Assembly (NCBI RefSeq): GCF_014642405.1
Contig: NZ_BMIN01000005.1
Location: 84,727 to 148,726, forward strand
Source: Pontibacillus salipaludis
Lineage (GTDB): Bacteria > Bacillota > Bacilli > Bacillales > BH030062
DNA: 64,000 nt
Reading direction: 5' to 3'
The notes under the pieces were generated by a model. That model did not search any database. It was given only the letters and a program-made list of their open reading frames with translations, and had not been told where the DNA came from. Below, in pieces: positions 17,423 to 26,821 of the stretch. The stretch's first letter is position 1; the number at the start of each line of letters is the position of its first letter. A program made the translations under genes and the position numbers.

Positions 17423-17461
17423 TAAAAACAATTGCTTTGGAAGAGAGGAGGACTTTCAAAA

Positions 17462-19984
17462 ATGGAGGAAAAGAAGAAGCAACAAACAGACAATGCATGC
17501 TGTTCTAGTCAAACAGAAGTGGACGAAGAGACTTCTTGTTGCTCAACGAGCGTAATAGAAGCTGTAAAAGATCCTTGCTGTTCTAGTGCGAAGCAAGAGG
17601 AACCTGTAGCCTCTTGTTGTTCAACGGAACAAGCAGCTACAGCAGAAGAAACAGCTACAGACTCTTTTTCAACGACAAATGAACATATAGAAGAGTACAC
17701 CGTCAAAGGGATGGATTGCCCATCTTGTGCTGCCACGATAGAGAAAGGCTTACAGAAAACAGAAGGCATCCATTTCGTAAAAGTTAACTATAGTACAGGG
17801 AAGCTTGCGGTTGGAGCTGAGAATGATGAAGTATATGGACAGATTCCAAAGCACGTGCGGAAGCTCGGTTTTGAAGCCGAATCTGTAAAGCAGGATGCAG
17901 ACTTAGAAACCTATAAGATAGAAGGTATGGATTGCAGTTCTTGTGCCAAAACGATTGAGAAACACCTTGGTAAAAATTCGAATGTGACAGAAGTACATGT
18001 AAACTTCTCAACAGGCAAAATGAATATTGCCCATTCCACTACACCAAAAGAGATTGTAAAAGAAGTTCAGCGTGCCGGTTTTGACGCAACCCTACAATCG
18101 GGAGAGTCATCTGAAACGAAGAAGAAAGGTTCGATTGCCTTTTCAAGCACGGCTGTTTCAGGTTCTTTATTGGCTTTAGGGTTTGTCGGATCCTTTACAG
18201 CCCTACCATCCCTTTGGGTAACGGCTTTTTATGCTTTGGCTATTCTTATTGGTGGATGGAAGCCGGCCAGAAGCGCCTTTTATGCGATTAAGAGTGGATC
18301 CCTTGATATGAACGTACTAATGGCTTCAGCGGCAATAGGCGCAGCCATTATTGGAGAGTGGTTTGAAGGAGCCATGGTTGTTTGGTTATTCGCTCTTGGA
18401 AACACTCTTCAGAATCGATCCATCGAACGGACCCGCGAATCGATTCGGAGTTTAATGAACCTGGCCCCATCTGAAGCCACGGTTAAAGAGGGAGACCAGC
18501 TTGTTCAAAAGGCTGTCGAACATGTGCGAATAGGTGATGTGATTGTCGTTAAACCAGGGGAGAAAGTTCCTCTCGACGGTGAAATTGAATCAGGAGAATC
18601 TAGCCTCAATCAAGCTCCGATAACAGGGGAGTCACTCCCGGTTGATAAAACAACAGGCGATACGGTTTACGCCGGAACTGTCAATGAGAGCGGATCACTT
18701 GAAGTAAGAGTAACGAAGTACGTGAAAGATACAACGATTGCAAAGATCATTCATCTTGTGGAAGAAGCTCAGGAAAAGAGAGCTCCAACACAAGCCTTTT
18801 TCGACAAGTTTGCGAGTATTTACACACCGATTGTCTTCGGTTTAGCGATTGCTGTTATGATTCTGCCTCCACTTGTTGGTCTAGGAGCATGGGGCGAGTG
18901 GTTTTATAAAGGCCTGGCCCTATTAGTTGTAGCTTGCCCATGTGCGCTAGTGATCTCGACTCCGGTGGCGATCGTATCAGCTATTGGGAATGCAGCGAAG
19001 AACGGTGTCCTGATTAAAGGCGGAACGTTTTTAGAGAAAGCGGGAGCTGTGAAGGCGATGGCTTTTGATAAAACAGGAACCCTGACAGAAGGAAAACCAA
19101 AAGTGACCGAAGTGAAAGTGGCAAAGGGGAGTAGAGAAGAGCTTGTTGCGATTGCAACGACCATTGAAGAATACTCCACACACCCGATTGCTCAAGCGAT
19201 CACGTCGTATGCAGAAGAACGTCAAATTGTTGCGAAAAAAGGGGAAGCCTTTAAATCCATTGCTGGAAAAGGGGCTCAAGCCACCATTGATGGTATTGAA
19301 TACTATGCTGGTAAACCGAAGTTATTCCAAGAATGGAGCGTTCCATTCGGTGACATGGAAGGGGAACTCGACGCCCTTCAGCAAGAAGGGAAGACGCTTG
19401 TTGTAGTGGGAACCCGACATGAAATTTTAGGAATTATAGCTGTGGCCGACACGATACGAGATATTACCGTCCAGTCGATCCAATCGCTTAAGCGAGTTGG
19501 GGTCAATGAAGTGGTTATGCTGACTGGCGATAATGAAGGGACAGCAAAGCGAATTGCGGATGAGACAGGAATTGATCGCTATTTCGCTGAGTTATTACCA
19601 GAGGATAAAGTAACAGCGATTCAGAAGTTACAAGCAGAAGGAAAACAAGTAGCGATGATCGGAGATGGAATTAACGATGCGCCGGCCCTTGCAACATCTG
19701 ACCTTGGAATAGCCATGGGCGGTGCCGGTACAGATTCCGCTATGGAAACAGCTGACATTGTGCTTATGGCAGATAACCTTGAAAAATTGCCACACACCAT
19801 TCGTCTAAGTCGGAAAGCTTTATCGATTATTAAACAGAACATATGGTTCTCACTTATTACGAAGTTTGCGGCTCTTCTGCTTATTTTCCCAGGATTCCTG
19901 ACGCTATGGATGGCTGTCCTTAGTGACACGGGAGCTGCGCTAATTGTTATTTTGAACAGTATGAGGTTGATGAGACAAAAGTAA
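17462..19984 (+). CDS. cadA: P1B-type heavy-metal ATPase (Cd/Zn/Pb exporter) with Cys-pair N-terminus
   Basis: The protein is 840 residues long. It starts with a region of about 65 residues holding four spaced Cys pairs (CCSS, CCST, CCSS, CCST). Two HMA metal-binding domains follow (GMDCPSCAATIEKG about residue 80; GMDCSSCAKTIEKH about 155). The ATPase core has actuator TGES, the transmembrane CPC motif in VVACPCALVIS, phosphorylation site DKTGTLTEGK, HP motif in STHPIAQ and hinge GDGINDAPAL. It exports soft divalent metals across the membrane. The ATG at 17462 is preceded by GAGAGGAGGA. It is in an operon with cadC. Cys-pair extensions are unusual among CadA proteins. Confidence 0.93.
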   Translation: MEEKKKQQTDNACCSSQTEVDEETSCCSTSVIEAVKDPCCSSAKQEEPVASCCSTEQAATAEETATDSFSTTNEHIEEYTVKGMDCPSCAATIEKGLQKTEGIHFVKVNYSTGKLAVGAENDEVYGQIPKHVRKLGFEAESVKQDADLETYKIEGMDCSSCAKTIEKHLGKNSNVTEVHVNFSTGKMNIAHSTTPKEIVKEVQRAGFDATLQSGESSETKKKGSIAFSSTAVSGSLLALGFVGSFTALPSLWVTAFYALAILIGGWKPARSAFYAIKSGSLDMNVLMASAAIGAAIIGEWFEGAMVVWLFALGNTLQNRSIERTRESIRSLMNLAPSEATVKEGDQLVQKAVEHVRIGDVIVVKPGEKVPLDGEIESGESSLNQAPITGESLPVDKTTGDTVYAGTVNESGSLEVRVTKYVKDTTIAKIIHLVEEAQEKRAPTQAFFDKFASIYTPIVFGLAIAVMILPPLVGLGAWGEWFYKGLALLVVACPCALVISTPVAIVSAIGNAAKNGVLIKGGTFLEKAGAVKAMAFDKTGTLTEGKPKVTEVKVAKGSREELVAIATTIEEYSTHPIAQAITSYAEERQIVAKKGEAFKSIAGKGAQATIDGIEYYAGKPKLFQEWSVPFGDMEGELDALQQEGKTLVVVGTRHEILGIIAVADTIRDITVQSIQSLKRVGVNEVVMLTGDNEGTAKRIADETGIDRYFAELLPEDKVTAIQKLQAEGKQVAMIGDGINDAPALATSDLGIAMGGAGTDSAMETADIVLMADNLEKLPHTIRLSRKALSIIKQNIWFSLITKFAALLLIFPGFLTLWMAVLSDTGAALIVILNSMRLMRQK

Positions 19985-20012
19985 GAAAGGGTTGCTCTAT
20001 TAGTAAGGGAAG

Positions 20013-20165
20013 CTATGAGGATTGGTGATTATAAAACTCCCTTAAGATATGGTATCGAAGCGCAATAATATAGTCTATTATGATGGGGTCCAACTTCTGT
20101 TCCTTCGCTATATTTTCAAGATGATCAAGAAGGTCCATAAGTTCCGTGAGCGGTTGTTGGCTCAT
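20013..20165 (-). CDS. Small helical protein, 50 aa, unknown function
   Basis: The ORF encodes an acidic, helix-rich peptide (MSQQPLTELMDLLDHLENIAKE... DPIIIDYIIALRYHIL). The spacing of Leu/Ile suggests two amphipathic helices. The upstream AAAAAGGATC is a moderate, rather distant ribosome binding site. It lies downstream of cadA on the opposite strand and downstream of the xpaC/telA operon's terminator. I do not recognise a family. Confidence 0.5.
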   Translation of the reverse strand: MSQQPLTELMDLLDHLENIAKEQKLDPIIIDYIIALRYHILREFYNHQSS

Positions 20166-20255
20166 TAGGGATCAGATCCTTTTTTAAACTTTTGATAGCA
20201 TATGTGTCAGATTAAAGACGGTTTGTGCTCTTGTCCTCTTGAATAAAATGTACGT

Positions 20256-20290
20256 AAAAAGCCTGATTCCTTAAAGGAATCAGGCTTTTT
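20256..20290 (-). terminator. Terminator after the xpaC-telA operon
   Basis: AAAAAGCCTGATTCCTT pairs with AAGGAATCAGGCTTTTT. The minus-strand reading gives the T run beyond the telA stop. Confidence 0.92.
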
Positions 20291-21301
20291 CTATTCAGAC
20301 AATGAAGATAGTGTTTGTTCTGCAACGTGACGTTGTTCAGTTTCTGTAAGTTGGAGCTGGATGGTTTTTCGGATTTGGTCAACAAAGTCTTGCTGTGTTT
20401 CATGTAAGGTTTTGTTCAATGCAGAATTGGAACGTGTTTCGGATTGGTACAAATGAGCGGTTCGTTTAAACAACTCATCTGTTCTCCGATTTAACTTATG
20501 TTGCGAGTGACCGGCCTCTTTTTGTTTATATTGAGAGAGGGCGATGGCAATTTGGTGTTTCCAGATTGGCAGCGTTGTTAATACGGAAAATTCGATGCTC
20601 TCAGCTAGTGTTTGGTTCGCTCGTTGAATCATTCGAATCTGTGGTGCTGTTTGCATGGCGATTTGCTGACTTATTTGCAGATCATATAAGCGCTGATCTA
20701 GCTGTTCTGTGACGTCCTCAAGATCTTGAATTTTTTGAGGTGTCAGGTCATTTGCGGTCTGTTCAAGTTCAGCTTTCAGGCGAGGGAGTGTTTCCTCGAG
20801 CCATTCGGCTTTCTTGATTTCGCCTGCAGCAATAAGGGTGCATAAATTCTCATAGTACGTTTCGTTCTGTTGGTAAAGCTGTTCTAGAATCTCATTATCC
20901 TGGAGTAAACTTTCCCTGGAGCGTCGCAAACGGACGGTTGTTTTCTCCATTTGTGCACCGATCTTTTGATACTTGGATAGAGTGGCATGGACAGAATCGC
21001 TTTTACGAAACCATTTGGAGAAAAAGCCTTTCCGCTCATGCGACAGCTCGTCCGGATCAATATTTTCAAGATTATGGAGCAGTTCATTCATGATCGTTCC
21101 AGCTGAAGACATGTTGCTGTCTTTTACTTGCCCCAGGATGGTGTGGGAAAATGTCCGAATTTGTTCTTGTACGTCTTGTCCAAATTCAACCATTCCCTTG
21201 TCCAACTTCATTTCTGCTGCTAGCTCATGCGCTCTCTGTTGCTGGTGTTCTGTTAAGCTTTTAAACGTTTCACTCACGTGTTGAAGTGAATGGTTAGTCA
21301 T
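20291..21301 (-). CDS. TelA/YaaN-family toxic anion resistance protein
   Basis: The 336-residue, largely alpha-helical cytoplasmic protein carries TelA-family features: an N-terminal helical region, a central NELLHNLENIDPDEL / GFFSKWFRKSDS segment, and the conserved QTAPQIRMIQRANQTLAESIEFSVLTTLPIWKHQIAIAL block (split here only for reference). The family was named for tellurite resistance, but its biochemical role is unclear. Its start overlaps the upstream xpaC-like gene by eight bases, the same order as xpaC-yaaN in B. subtilis. A terminator follows directly. Confidence 0.88.
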   Translation of the reverse strand: MTNHSLQHVSETFKSLTEHQQQRAHELAAEMKLDKGMVEFGQDVQEQIRTFSHTILGQVKDSNMSSAGTIMNELLHNLENIDPDELSHERKGFFSKWFRKSDSVHATLSKYQKIGAQMEKTTVRLRRSRESLLQDNEILEQLYQQNETYYENLCTLIAAGEIKKAEWLEETLPRLKAELEQTANDLTPQKIQDLEDVTEQLDQRLYDLQISQQIAMQTAPQIRMIQRANQTLAESIEFSVLTTLPIWKHQIAIALSQYKQKEAGHSQHKLNRRTDELFKRTAHLYQSETRSNSALNKTLHETQQDFVDQIRKTIQLQLTETEQRHVAEQTLSSLSE

Positions 21302-21944
21302 GTTGCTTAACCTTCTTTGGTGTACCAGATCCCTGCAAATGAATCGAGTGTTCGGCGATTTCTCGCTCAGCGCTTAAGTCTTCGAAGTCATTAGAAAGAA
21401 TAGAGGCAAGTTCTTTCTCAACTGCAAATGTTAACTTTCGAATCAGGTCCTCTGTTTCATGTAAGGCTTTCTTCGATTCTTCATCCTTTAGAGAATGTGA
21501 GGCAAGAAAGGTGTACTTTTCTGTTAGTTGCACGACCGAATCGAGCTGGTAGAAGAAGAAGTGATCCGCTTCATAAAATCGAGCCGGTTCTTTCTTTACA
21601 ACTTTAAGGACACGTGAGACAGAACGGTTAAGTTGTCCGATCTCTTTAAGCGCATGAACAGAACGTACGCTAAATAATGCTTTGTTTAGTCGCTTTTTCT
21701 TTTCGGTTGCTTCTTTTATATTCTTCATAATGTATTGGTAATCTTTCCGCGTCAATTGGTTGGTTGCTAACTTTCTGCGATTGCCCAGATGCTGAAGGGA
21801 TAAGTATGTTCCTACTGCGACAAGGGTAGCCCAAAAGCTTGATGCAATGAATCCTTGGTCTCCTAGGAAAAAGATGAACCAGGAGATGACCATTACGTGG
21901 AATGCTAAAACGCCATACAGGAATTTCATTAATACAGACTTCAT
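21294..21944 (-). CDS. xpaC: XpaC-family membrane-associated protein
   Basis: The protein is 216 residues long, with two N-terminal membrane helices (FLYGVLAFHVMVISWFIFFL, GFIASSFWATLVAVGTYLSL) and a long helical cytoplasmic part. That matches the XpaC family (named after 5-bromo-4-chloroindolyl phosphate hydrolysis; true role unknown). GAAGGAGTCG precedes the ATG at 21944, which I prefer to the upstream in-frame codon at 21992. It overlaps the telA-like gene by eight bases, indicating translational coupling. Confidence 0.82.
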   Translation of the reverse strand: MKSVLMKFLYGVLAFHVMVISWFIFFLGDQGFIASSFWATLVAVGTYLSLQHLGNRRKLATNQLTRKDYQYIMKNIKEATEKKKRLNKALFSVRSVHALKEIGQLNRSVSRVLKVVKKEPARFYEADHFFFYQLDSVVQLTEKYTFLASHSLKDEESKKALHETEDLIRKLTFAVEKELASILSNDFEDLSAEREIAEHSIHLQGSGTPKKVKQHD

Positions 21945-22061
21945 GTTATCGACTCCTTCAAGAAGTTCCTTGTATCTTCTATTATATGACATCTTTACGT
22001 ATTTTCAGAGGGGTAGGTTTCAAAAACTGAGGAAATTTATCGATTTTGGGGTTGTGGAATA

Positions 22062-22239
22062 AGGCCGTTACCTTGGGAGGTGCTAGGGGGTGTCTGGGGA
22101 ACGACTCGCTTTCCGTGGGCGAGCTGTCTAGCCTCCTCGGGCAAAAGGCATGCCCTGTGGGGTCTCGTCGACCTCTTTCTCCCACAGGAGTCTCCCCGTT
22201 CCCCAGACACCCCCCCGGCGTTATATTGGTTAACGGCCT
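22062..22239. repeat. Dispersed palindromic element, copy 2 (reverse orientation, pair A)
   Basis: Outer arms AGGCCGTTA/TAACGGCCT and inner arms GGGGGTGTCTGGGGAACG/CGTTCCCCAGACACCCCC are complementary. The core has ACTCGCTTTCC at one end and GGAGTCTC at the other, which is the reverse of copy 1. It forms an inverted pair with copy 3. Confidence 0.85.
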
Positions 22240-22407
22240 CGCTTGGGCAATGTTTCGAGCATCCACTTTTTAATGAAGTGGTGTGAAACCTGAGTGGGTT
22301 CTAAAAATATAATAAAAGGTGAACTTTCCTTCTCAATTAATTAGAATCATCCTATCTTAGCTTTTTATCTCAACTATGACGCGTTTCCGCTTCTCTCAAT
22401 ATGGTCA

Positions 22408-22654
22408 AGGTGGTCCGAGAAATTGCGAGACTCCTGTGGCAGTGGGAGCCAGTCTAGTTCCGGCGTGGAGGACCTAGCGAGACAAGTCATCTTTTTTACA
22501 AAGGCTAAACGCCTTTTCCAAAAAGGTGTCTTGTCCGTACGGTCCTACGCACCACGCCCGCGCTTTTAAACTAGGGGAGACCCCGGAGGGAGCGAAGCGA
22601 CTGAGGAGGCTTCCCAGCTCGCCGCGGAAAGCGAGTGATTTCTCGGACTACCTT
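22408..22654. repeat. Dispersed palindromic element, copy 3 (forward, pair A) with a nested hairpin insertion
   Basis: Arms AAGGTGGTCCGAGAAAT and ATTTCTCGGACTACCTT pair. The core carries GCGAGACTCCTG and GGAAAGCGAGTG. An extra palindrome (22461-22558, GGCGTGG...GGACC...GACAAG with the complementary order on the other side) is inserted between GGGAGC and TAGGGGAGACC of the core. Confidence 0.82.
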
Positions 22655-22696
22655 CCTCTAGCTTATCGAGAAGGAAACAATCCTCTTTCTCAGGGA

Positions 22697-22735
22697 AAAA
22701 CTAAGGGCACCTTGTACAAGGTGCCCTTAGTTTGT
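22697..22735 (-). terminator. Terminator after the OpuD-like gene
   Basis: AAACTAAGGGCACCTTGTACAAGGTGCCCTTAGTTT is a perfect palindrome directly after the minus-strand stop codon. Confidence 0.92.
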
Positions 22736-24255
22736 TAAGCCGAGTAACTGCTTGATGTTGATTTGTTTTTTTGTTGGTCGAGTTCTTTTTTGTCTTGTTG
22801 TAAGGCCTTGTAGAGAGAGAAGACCATTAGGATCATGATGAAGGAGAAGGGTAAGGCTGCTGTGATGAGGGCGTTTTGTAAGGCGGTTAGTCCTCCGGTG
22901 TATAAGAGGACGGCTGCGATGGTGGATTGGGAAACGCCCCATGCGAATTTTACGGTTTTGGGTGGGTTTAGGGACCCGTTTGTTGTTTGCATGCCGAGTA
23001 CGAATGTGGCTGAGTCGGCTGATGTGATAAAGAAAGTGGCAATGAGCATCATAGCGAGTACTGAGAGCACGACGGCAAATGGGAACTGGTCAAACACACC
23101 GAAAAGCGCTTGTTCGTCTGGTAGCTTTGCGATATCTGCTCCGTCTTTTTGTGCTTGAATGCCTGAGATCCCAAACGTTGTCATCCATAGGAAACTGACT
23201 AGGGACGGAACGAGGAGAACGCCAGATAGGAATTCGCGAATGGTGCGCCCTCTTGATACGCGAGCGATGAAGATTCCTACAAATGGTGCCCAGGCGATCC
23301 ACCATGCCCAGAAGAATACGGTCCAGTCCATAATCCACTGCCGTTCTTCATCGTTATTTGGTGAAATGCGTAAGCTTTCATCTGGTAGCTTTTGAACATA
23401 GTTCCCGAGTGTATCTACAAACGAATTCAAGATATACATAGTAGGTCCAATAATGAGCATGGCAACAAATAATACGGCAGCGATCCCCATATTGGCATTA
23501 CTTAAATATTTAATTCCTTTGCTCAAGCCAGTATAGGCCGACAGCATAAACAAGACGGTGACGACGGCAATAATAACGAGTTGAATCCAATATTGTTTTT
23601 CAATGCCTAGAAGGTATGTAAACCCTCCATTAATTTGTGCTGCGCCAAATCCAAGCGTTGTGGCAACTCCGACGATGGTAGCGAAAACAGCGATTACATC
23701 AATTGTTTTGCCAATTGGCCCTTTCATTTTTTCTCCAAAGAGAGGCTCAAGTGTCGCACTTATAAGACCTGGCTTATCGTGCCTGAATTTAAAATAGGCG
23801 AGAACGAGCGCTACGACAGCATAAATCGCCCATGCATGTACGCCGTAATGGAAAAAGGTTGTCCTCATCGAATCGCGAATCGCTTCTGTTGTTCCTGCCT
23901 CAGCAGTTGGAGGTGTTGAGATATAGTGGGAAACGGGAGAAGCAGCCCCGTAGAATACAAGTCCAATCCCCATACCTGCACTAAATAACATCGCAAACCA
24001 TGTGGAATAGCTATAATCAGGTTTATCTCCTGGTTTTCCAAGCTTTATTTTGCCAAATGGACTTATAATCATATAAAGGCAAAAGAGGACGAAAATCGAT
24101 ACAAGTAATAAATAATACCAACCGAAGTGAATCGAAATATATGTTTTGACATTTCCAGATATTGTTTCAAAATTTTTAGGTGCTAGTACACCCCATAGGG
24201 ATGCGGCGAGTGTAATGGCTAATGTAATCCAAAAAACAGATGTGACTTTCTTCAT
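22735..24255 (-). CDS. opuD: BCCT-family compatible-solute transporter (OpuD-like glycine betaine carrier)
   Basis: This 506-residue protein with about 12 transmembrane segments is typical of the BCCT family. It has the glycine-rich TM3 stretch GMGIGLVFYGAASPV, which binds Na+ and substrate, and the TM8 aromatic box motif FFWAWWIAWAPFVGIFIARVS. The substrate is therefore probably glycine betaine or a similar trimethylammonium solute, taken up with Na+ as an osmoprotectant. AAAGGAG precedes the ATG. It is monocistronic, with its own terminator. Confidence 0.92.
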   Translation of the reverse strand: MKKVTSVFWITLAITLAASLWGVLAPKNFETISGNVKTYISIHFGWYYLLLVSIFVLFCLYMIISPFGKIKLGKPGDKPDYSYSTWFAMLFSAGMGIGLVFYGAASPVSHYISTPPTAEAGTTEAIRDSMRTTFFHYGVHAWAIYAVVALVLAYFKFRHDKPGLISATLEPLFGEKMKGPIGKTIDVIAVFATIVGVATTLGFGAAQINGGFTYLLGIEKQYWIQLVIIAVVTVLFMLSAYTGLSKGIKYLSNANMGIAAVLFVAMLIIGPTMYILNSFVDTLGNYVQKLPDESLRISPNNDEERQWIMDWTVFFWAWWIAWAPFVGIFIARVSRGRTIREFLSGVLLVPSLVSFLWMTTFGISGIQAQKDGADIAKLPDEQALFGVFDQFPFAVVLSVLAMMLIATFFITSADSATFVLGMQTTNGSLNPPKTVKFAWGVSQSTIAAVLLYTGGLTALQNALITAALPFSFIMILMVFSLYKALQQDKKELDQQKNKSTSSSYSA

Positions 24256-24438
24256 GTGTTTCTCCTTTCGTACTTGAATGATTTAGGAAGGCCGGCCTTT
24301 GTCTAATAAACATATACCCATAAGATTCCAGACTAAACAAAAGTTGGTTGAGGAAAGATCGGTTCTATCCGTCGGAGGTGTATCCTGATATAATGGGTTC
24401 ACATGACTTCGTGATAGGATTTAGAGGAGGAGAACGAC

Positions 24439-25419
24439 ATGACGATTACAGATTTTAAAGAATTAAATGAATCAGGACTTTATTTTGATGGCTACGCCCT
24501 TGTGAAATCAGCGCAAGAAGCAACAACAAAAGGTGGCGTGCCTTTTTTTAATATTACATTAGGCAAGCAGGAGAAAAGTATTTCAACAAAGCTTTGGGAG
24601 AATAAATTTAACAACCATGACCTGGCTCAGCTTAAGAAGGTTTTTGAGAATGGAAATGTGCTTCACATTAAAGGGAAATTGAGTGAATATCGCGAGCAGC
24701 TTCAGTTGACGATTGACGAGTTTGGTTTTCCGGAAGAAGGTGTGGTTCAGGTTGAAGATTATTTAGAATCAGCTCCGGAGCCAATTGAAAGCTTAAGAGA
24801 AGAGTATGAAAATTATATTGCAAATATTGAGAGCCCGGTTCTGAAGGAGATTTGTCAGCGTTTGTATGATGAGCATAAAGACAAGTTCATTACCTATCCG
24901 GCGGCAAAGTCGAATCACCATTGCTTTACAGGTGGATTGCTGTATCATACAGTATCGATGCTACGCCTGGGCGATCATATTTCCGGTCAGTATAAGGAAG
25001 TGAAGAAGGACCTCGTTATGGCTGGGATTGCGCTTCACGATATGGGGAAAGTGGTCGAGTATACGAATTACTTCGCGCCTGACTATTCTAAGGTCGGTAA
25101 TTTCCTGGGACATATTACGATTATTAACATGTTCATCGATCGCAAAGTGCAGGTATTAAAAGATGAGATGCAGTGGACGCGTAAGGAAGCGGATGAGGTG
25201 TACGAACTTATGCACGTGATTAATGCTCACCACGGGAAGCTGGAATACGGAAGTCCTGTTGAGAGCAAGATTTTAGAAGCAGAAGTTGTGCATCAGATTG
25301 ATATGATGGACAGCCGCATTAACATGATTACGTACGGTCTTAAGGATGAGAATTTGCAGGAGAACGAAGCAAAGCGAATTTTCCCAATGGGGCTCTACTA
25401 CCGTACGTCTCAGGATTAA
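24439..25419 (+). CDS. yhaM: YhaM-family 3'-5' exoribonuclease
   Basis: The 326-residue protein combines an N-terminal OB-fold nucleic-acid-binding domain (about residues 15-95) with an HD phosphohydrolase domain: SNHHCFTGGLLYHTVSML, then IALHDMGKVVEY and VINAHHGKLEYGSP for the metal-binding His/Asp residues. YhaM degrades RNA and single-stranded DNA from the 3' end with Mn2+/Co2+ and helps turn over short RNAs in Gram-positives. TAGAGGAGGAG precedes the ATG. Confidence 0.9.
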   Translation: MTITDFKELNESGLYFDGYALVKSAQEATTKGGVPFFNITLGKQEKSISTKLWENKFNNHDLAQLKKVFENGNVLHIKGKLSEYREQLQLTIDEFGFPEEGVVQVEDYLESAPEPIESLREEYENYIANIESPVLKEICQRLYDEHKDKFITYPAAKSNHHCFTGGLLYHTVSMLRLGDHISGQYKEVKKDLVMAGIALHDMGKVVEYTNYFAPDYSKVGNFLGHITIINMFIDRKVQVLKDEMQWTRKEADEVYELMHVINAHHGKLEYGSPVESKILEAEVVHQIDMMDSRINMITYGLKDENLQENEAKRIFPMGLYYRTSQD

Positions 25420-25487
25420 TATAGATTGGTGTAGCACCTCCTCTTTGGACGTGGTACGCTTACAAGGATACATTGAGGAGGAATACT

Positions 25488-26396
25488 GTGGCTAAAAAAG
25501 GACCAACACCAAGAAAGAAAAAGGGACCTCTCTTTACATTTGACGTTCATGAGACAACTGAATTACTACCGTTTTTAATGGATTCTATAAAAAGCAAGAG
25601 TCGAAATTCGATCAAATCGTTCCTAACCCGAGGCCAAGTGGTCGTAAATGATGAACCCGTGACAAAGCATAGTACCGTGATCAAAAAAGGACAAACGGTT
25701 AAGGTGTTAAAGACACCAGCACCGTCGAAGGTTACGTTTAGTGGATTGAAGATTCTTCATGAAGATGATGATATTATCGTCATTGATAAAGATTCTGGTT
25801 TGTTATCGATGGCTTCAGATAAGGAAAAGGAACAAACGGCTTATAAACAATTAACCGAGCATGTGAAACGCGAGCAGCTGAAGAACCGTGTGTTTATCGT
25901 TCACCGCTTAGACCGTGATACTTCAGGAATTATGGTGTATGCGAAGAATGAAGAAGCGAAATTGAAGCTTCAGGATAACTGGAAAGACATGGTCAAAGAG
26001 CGTACGTACGTTGCATTAGTGGAAGGGTATGTGAAGAAGCCTGAAGGAAAAATCGAGTCCTGGTTAAAGGGAACGAAAACATTTTTAATGTATTCGAGTC
26101 AGCGTAAAAATGACGGGAAACATGCGGTAACTCATTATAAGAAGTTAAAGGGAAATAAGTACTTTTCTTTAATGGAACTTGAGCTTGAAACGGGTCGTAA
26201 AAATCAGATTCGTGTCCATATGCAAGACATTGGCCATCCAATCGTGGGAGATAAGAAATACGGAGCAACTTCTAATCAGATTGGACGCCTTGGCTTGCAT
26301 GCCAAAGCGCTTGTTTTTGAGCACCCTACATCGGGGAAAGTATTGAAGTTCGAAACCAAAATCCCTCAGGCTTTTCAGAAGGCGCTGCAGAAATAG
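25488..26396 (+). CDS. RluA-family pseudouridine synthase
   Basis: The protein is about 302 residues long. An N-terminal S4-like RNA-binding region (SRNSIKSFLTRGQVVVNDEPV) leads into the RluA catalytic domain with the signature VHRLDRDTSGIMVYAK, whose Asp is the catalytic residue (about 142). Further conserved segments are TGRKNQIRVHMQDIGHPIVGDKKYG and RLGLHAKAL. It isomerises specific uridines in rRNA or tRNA. I start at GTG 25488 because TTGAGGAGGAAT, read as coding in the longer frame, is plainly the ribosome binding site. The target site cannot be told from sequence. Confidence 0.9.
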   Translation: MAKKGPTPRKKKGPLFTFDVHETTELLPFLMDSIKSKSRNSIKSFLTRGQVVVNDEPVTKHSTVIKKGQTVKVLKTPAPSKVTFSGLKILHEDDDIIVIDKDSGLLSMASDKEKEQTAYKQLTEHVKREQLKNRVFIVHRLDRDTSGIMVYAKNEEAKLKLQDNWKDMVKERTYVALVEGYVKKPEGKIESWLKGTKTFLMYSSQRKNDGKHAVTHYKKLKGNKYFSLMELELETGRKNQIRVHMQDIGHPIVGDKKYGATSNQIGRLGLHAKALVFEHPTSGKVLKFETKIPQAFQKALQK

Positions 26397-26405
26397 TAAG
26401 AATCT

Positions 26406-26453
26406 AAAAAAGCAGGAAGCTCGTTTATTGTTGAACGTGCTTCCTGCTTTTTG
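26406..26453 (+). terminator. Terminator between convergent genes
   Basis: AAAAAGCAGGAAGC(TCG) pairs with (CGT)GCTTCCTGCTTTTT, usable in both directions. Confidence 0.9.
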
Positions 26454-26460
26454 TTTATGT

Positions 26461-26604
26461 TTATTTAAAGACGCGTTTTACGACTTTGCGAATCCCTTTT
26501 TCAGCTGCGCGATGTTTCATCCGTTCACCGCCACGTCCATGCTTCACGGCACTCGCATCGTTCTTTAACCTCGTAGCCTTATATGCCTTCGATAACAGTC
26601 CCAT
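26461..26604 (-). CDS. Small highly basic protein, 47 aa
   Basis: The ORF gives a Lys/Arg-rich peptide (starts MGLLSKAYKATRLKNDASAV, ends KGIRKVVKRVFK), with AAAGGAG upstream on the minus strand at a slightly long spacing. The basic C-terminal helix suggests nucleic-acid or membrane binding, but I recognise no family. It ends at the bidirectional terminator shared with the pseudouridine synthase gene. Confidence 0.6.
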   Translation of the reverse strand: MGLLSKAYKATRLKNDASAVKHGRGGERMKHRAAEKGIRKVVKRVFK

Positions 26605-26704
26605 TCGATCATCAACTCCTTTAAATAGATTAAATGTATTTGTTACTAAACACTTCCCCCTGTATCGCCCTCATAAAACATAAAGATTCAGCTCGCTTCA
26701 GCGC

Positions 26705-26821
26705 CTTAAAGGAGCAACGCGTGCCAGACACCCTTCAGTGCTTTAAAGAAAAGGTGCGTGCCTGGCACGCATCAGTACGTTAAAGGAGAGAAGGGTGTCT
26801 GGCAAGCTTTACTTTGCTAAA
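26705..26821. repeat. GTGCCAGACACC-family repeat, three copies
   Basis: GCGTGCCAGACACCC, GCGTGCCTGGCACGC and GGGTGTCTGGCAAGC occur in mixed orientation, separated by TTAAAG-type linkers. The element is intergenic. Confidence 0.85.
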
